Source: SB11 sp965249955 (GTDB lineage: Bacteria > Bacteroidota > Bacteroidia > UBA8524). Taken from it: DNA of 64,000 bases. Every line of letters begins with the position of its first letter. The first letter of the stretch is position 1. The position numbers and the translations under genes were made by a program. This document shows positions 62,037-64,000 of the stretch, one piece after another. The notes below the pieces were generated by a model. That model did no database searches. It saw only the letters and a program-made list of their open reading frames with translations, and was not told the DNA's origin. Location of the stretch: the NCBI GenBank assembly GCA_965249955.1, contig OZ252261.1, forward strand, positions 186,001 through 250,000, read 5' to 3'.

Positions 62037-62065
62037 AACGGGTAATAGAGTTTCTATTACCCGTT
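62037..62065 (-). terminator. Terminator of the 143-residue secreted protein gene
   Basis: 12-bp perfect stem AACGGGTAATAG/CTATTACCCGTT, 5-nt loop, then TTTT on the minus strand. Confidence 0.85.
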
Positions 62066-62076
62066 AATGTTAATAA

Positions 62077-62508
62077 TTAAGGTATCTGTACATTATAAAT
62101 TTCATGTTGTCCACTTTCATCAGTCCATGACACCTTGCAGGTAGTATCATCAGTATCTCCACAATCTCGTACTTGTTGACCTCCTGTCACAAATACATTA
62201 TATGGGCCACATTTAACAGCAGTTTGCCCCCAAGCTACTCTGCCTTCATAGCAGGTCATGGGTCTAAAGTCAACCACGGGTGTGCCGTTAATAGTGGGTG
62301 GTGCTACTTGTTGTAATGTGTAGGGAGTTGCCACCCCAACGCTTCCATTGGCATACATCCAAATATCGGCAGTTACCACTTTAAAAAAGTAACCACCTGT
62401 GAGGTCGTACAATGTTACAGGTACTGATGATCCGTGAACGGTTGTTTGTGCATTTGCTTTAGCAATACATACTAAAGAAATAAATGTTAAGAGAATCGCT
62501 TTTCGCAT
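62077..62508 (-). CDS. Small secreted protein of unknown function
   Basis: 143 residues. Signal peptide 1-20 (ending AKANAQ). The mature part has four Cys (MTCYEG, VKCGPY, RDCGDTDDTTCKV) and an Asp-rich loop that could bind Ca2+. Not recognised. It has its own terminator; 250 bp of AT-rich, gene-free sequence separates it from the rplT terminator. Confidence 0.65.
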   Translation of the reverse strand: MRKAILLTFISLVCIAKANAQTTVHGSSVPVTLYDLTGGYFFKVVTADIWMYANGSVGVATPYTLQQVAPPTINGTPVVDFRPMTCYEGRVAWGQTAVKCGPYNVFVTGGQQVRDCGDTDDTTCKVSWTDESGQHEIYNVQIP

Positions 62509-62705
62509 AAAATAAATTTTATATAGTTATTTAATACATCTGATTATAGGTTCAGACAATACCTCTACAATTTGATAAAGCCATGCATGATATTTTAGCA
62601 ATTGTATAACGAAGAAAAATATAAAAACTGATTTAGACAAGAATAGAGCTTAATTTTTTGAAATAAATTTCCTTTTACAGAAACAAAAATCATGTAATGA
62701 CATAA

Positions 62706-62729
62706 AAAAAGGGGCTAAAGCCCCTTTTT
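62706..62729 (-). terminator. Terminator of the infC-rpmI-rplT operon
   Basis: 11-bp stem AAAAAGGGGCT/AGCCCCTTTTT, 2-nt loop, T7 on the minus strand, 34 bp after rplT. Confidence 0.9.
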
Positions 62730-62762
62730 AAGTTTTGTATTGTTGTTTTGTTAGTAAACGAC

Positions 62763-63107
62763 TTATTTAATTGCGTTAACTACAGCTTTAAATGCTTCTG
62801 GGTTGTTCATTGCCAAATCGGCAAGTACTTTACGGTTTAGTCCGATGTTTTTATCGTGTACTTTACCCATAAATACTGAATAACTCATACCTTCTTGGCG
62901 AGCGGCAGCGTTGATACGCTGAATCCACAAAGCGCGGAAGTTACGTTTTTTGGTTTTACGGTCACGGTATGCGTATTGCAAACCTTTTTCGACAGCGTTT
63001 TTGGCAACTGTCCAAACGTTTTTACGTGCACCCCAATAACCTTTGGCCATTGAAAGTACTTTTTTTCTTCTCCTGCGAGATGCTACAGTGTTGACTGAAC
63101 GTGGCAT
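62763..63107 (-). CDS. rplT: 50S ribosomal protein L20
   Basis: 114 residues: MPRSVNTVASRRRRKKVLSM, GYWGARKNVWTVAKNAVEKG, FRALWIQRINAAARQEGMSYS and LADLAMNNPEAF. Binds 23S rRNA early in assembly. Third gene of the infC-rpmI-rplT operon, in the order found across bacteria. Confidence 0.98.
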   Translation of the reverse strand: MPRSVNTVASRRRRKKVLSMAKGYWGARKNVWTVAKNAVEKGLQYAYRDRKTKKRNFRALWIQRINAAARQEGMSYSVFMGKVHDKNIGLNRKVLADLAMNNPEAFKAVVNAIK

Positions 63108-63188
63108 AGTGTTTAAATTTTGGTATTTAGCGTTCCCGCTTATGGGACACTTTGGGGCTAAATCCCTGTTGTTGTATAAAAATTAAAT

Positions 63189-63389
63189 TTATTTTCCGAT
63201 GGTAAGCATCAACTTTACGTTGCTCATATCAGCATCATTTACGTATGCTGAGTAAGTAAGATTACGTTTTTGTTTTGTACCTTTTTTAGTAAGGATGTGA
63301 CGTTTGAACGCGTGGTTCATCCTTATTTTTCCGCTACCAGTTACCCTAAAACGTTTTTTGGCACCTGATACTGTTTTCATCTTTGGCAT
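63189..63389 (-). CDS. rpmI: 50S ribosomal protein L35
   Basis: 66 residues: MPKMKTVSGAKKRFRVTGSG, then KIRMNHAFKRHILTKKGTKQ. Small basic 50S protein. Thirty-one bp after infC. Confidence 0.98.
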   Translation of the reverse strand: MPKMKTVSGAKKRFRVTGSGKIRMNHAFKRHILTKKGTKQKRNLTYSAYVNDADMSNVKLMLTIGK

Positions 63390-63420
63390 TATACTGTCTA
63401 TTTAATGTTAAAAGTTATTG

Positions 63421-63984
63421 TTACTTGCTTTTTTGCTTTGGTGCAAGCATCATTATCATTTTTTTACCTTCAAGCCTTGGCATCATTTCTACTTTTGCCA
63501 CTTCGCCCAAATCTTCGGCAAATTTTAATAATAATACCTCTCCTCTTTCTTTGTATACAATAGAGCGACCTCTGAAAAATACATAGGCACGCACTTTTGA
63601 ACCTTCTTCTAAAAATTTAATGGCATGCTTTAACTTAAAGTCAACATCATGCTCATCGGTATTGGGCCCGAAACGAATTTCTTTAACTACTGTTTTTACA
63701 GCGTTGGCCTTTATTTCTTTTTGTTTCTTTTTTTGCTCGTAAAGAAACTTTTTATAGTCTACCAAACGGCAAACAGGGGGCGTAGCATTGGGAGAAATTT
63801 CTACCAAGTCTACCTCCAACTCTTGAGCCATCTCGATGGCTTTTTTCGTGGGATATACGCCGGGCTCAATATTTTCACCCACAACACGCACTTCTTGTGC
63901 AATGATGCGGCCGTTTATTCTGTGCTCGGGTTCTACTGTCCGGGGCCTGAAAGGTTTTCTCCCCGGTTTCTTTTTAATGCTAAT
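63421..63984 (-). CDS. infC: Translation initiation factor IF-3 (ATT start)
   Basis: Keeps ribosomal subunits apart and checks start-codon choice. I start it at ATT 63984 (SIKKKPGRKPFRPRTVEPEH follows), giving 187 residues; the usual N-terminal block EPEHRINGRIIAQEVRVVGEN needs this extension and no ATG or GTG exists before it. A strong Shine-Dalgarno GGAGG (63990-63994) lies 5 nt upstream. A second ATT at 63978 is possible. IF-3 genes with rare start codons are self-regulated in E. coli. Domains: N-terminal to about residue 85, then the C-terminal KEIRFGPNTDEHDVDFKL region. Confidence 0.9.
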   Translation of the reverse strand: MSIKKKPGRKPFRPRTVEPEHRINGRIIAQEVRVVGENIEPGVYPTKKAIEMAQELEVDLVEISPNATPPVCRLVDYKKFLYEQKKKQKEIKANAVKTVVKEIRFGPNTDEHDVDFKLKHAIKFLEEGSKVRAYVFFRGRSIVYKERGEVLLLKFAEDLGEVAKVEMMPRLEGKKMIMMLAPKQKSK

Positions 63985-63989
63985 AGTTA

Positions 63990-63994
63990 CCTCC
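63990..63994 (-). promoter_or_regulatory. infC: Shine-Dalgarno site of infC
   Basis: GGAGG on the minus strand with 5 nt to the ATT start codon. It fixes the start and is unusual in a phylum that seldom uses such sites. The TAA at 63996-63998 may be the stop of an upstream gene (thrS in many relatives), which cannot be confirmed here. Confidence 0.75.
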
Positions 63995-64000
63995 GTTAAA

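Noticed and set aside
1..64000. tRNA or rRNA genes
   Set aside because: No T-loop-like GGTTCGAATC pattern in a tRNA context and no rRNA-like segment was found by eye; a covariance search would settle it.

Overview
The window is about 64 kb of Bacteroidota chromosome. The evidence is the low GC content, several proteins with type IX secretion (T9SS) C-terminal sorting domains, the Bacteroidota -7 promoter box TAnnTTTG in front of many genes, DnaK with the GGGTHDVS phosphate loop, and many Bacteroidota-specific domain families (DUF4476, DUF4349, DUF3179). No tRNA, rRNA, CRISPR array, prophage or intact insertion sequence was seen. The genus cannot be fixed from sequence alone.

Layout. 0-8 kb: the start of secDF (cut by the window edge), a KtrA-type K+ regulator, uridine kinase, a queuosine-precursor transporter, pruA, an RluA-type pseudouridine synthase, panB and a TIMP/NTR-like secreted protein. 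8-18 kb: envelope proteins, dnaK, a cluster of palindromic repeats around a small GIY-YIG nuclease gene, a SanA-like protein, an outer-membrane protein and nth. 18-25 kb: an ECF sigma factor with a small partner, then an etfB-etfA-bifunctional nuclease-nupC operon, a TPR protein and a DUF3179 membrane protein. 25-33 kb: LpoB and a COG3014-like lipoprotein, a PaaI-type thioesterase, two paralogous T9SS cargo proteins, a short-chain dehydrogenase and an MlaE/MlaF lipid ABC pair. 33-36 kb: a 1-kb gene-free stretch packed with GTAAC/GTTAC dyads, a class IV aminotransferase and a MITE-like element. 36-45 kb: uvrA, a dense block of interspersed palindromes, a frameshifted gene of unknown function, an S46 dipeptidyl-peptidase with the DPP11-type Arg, and an OLD-family ATPase/TOPRIM nuclease. 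45-57 kb: an MFS transporter, small lipoproteins, a T9SS-exported PNGase F homologue, a 50-residue lmo0937-type membrane protein, fmt and a 1244-residue SBBP/T9SS type B protein. 57-64 kb: DUF1801, a LOG-family protein, hppD and hmgA (tyrosine to maleylacetoacetate), two secreted proteins of unknown function and the rplT-rpmI-infC translation operon.

Genes that work together: hppD and hmgA carry out successive steps of tyrosine breakdown from separate promoters. etfB and etfA form one electron-transfer flavoprotein. MlaE and MlaF form an ABC transporter core. LpoB and the COG3014-like lipoprotein probably act together at the cell wall. The sigma factor and the 81-residue protein after it are a likely regulatory pair. 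infC, rpmI and rplT form the classical operon.

Most unusual points: the GIY-YIG gene lies between two copies of a 163-bp repeat exactly 622 bp apart. The 33.6-34.0 kb segment has about seventeen GTAAC/GTTAC pentamers arranged in dyads. A pair of roughly 115-bp MITE-like elements shares TTTAACTCACCCC ends. One gene is split by a run of seven A residues. infC starts with ATT behind a strong Shine-Dalgarno sequence. Several genes place the -7 box 4-7 nt before ATG, implying leaderless mRNAs.
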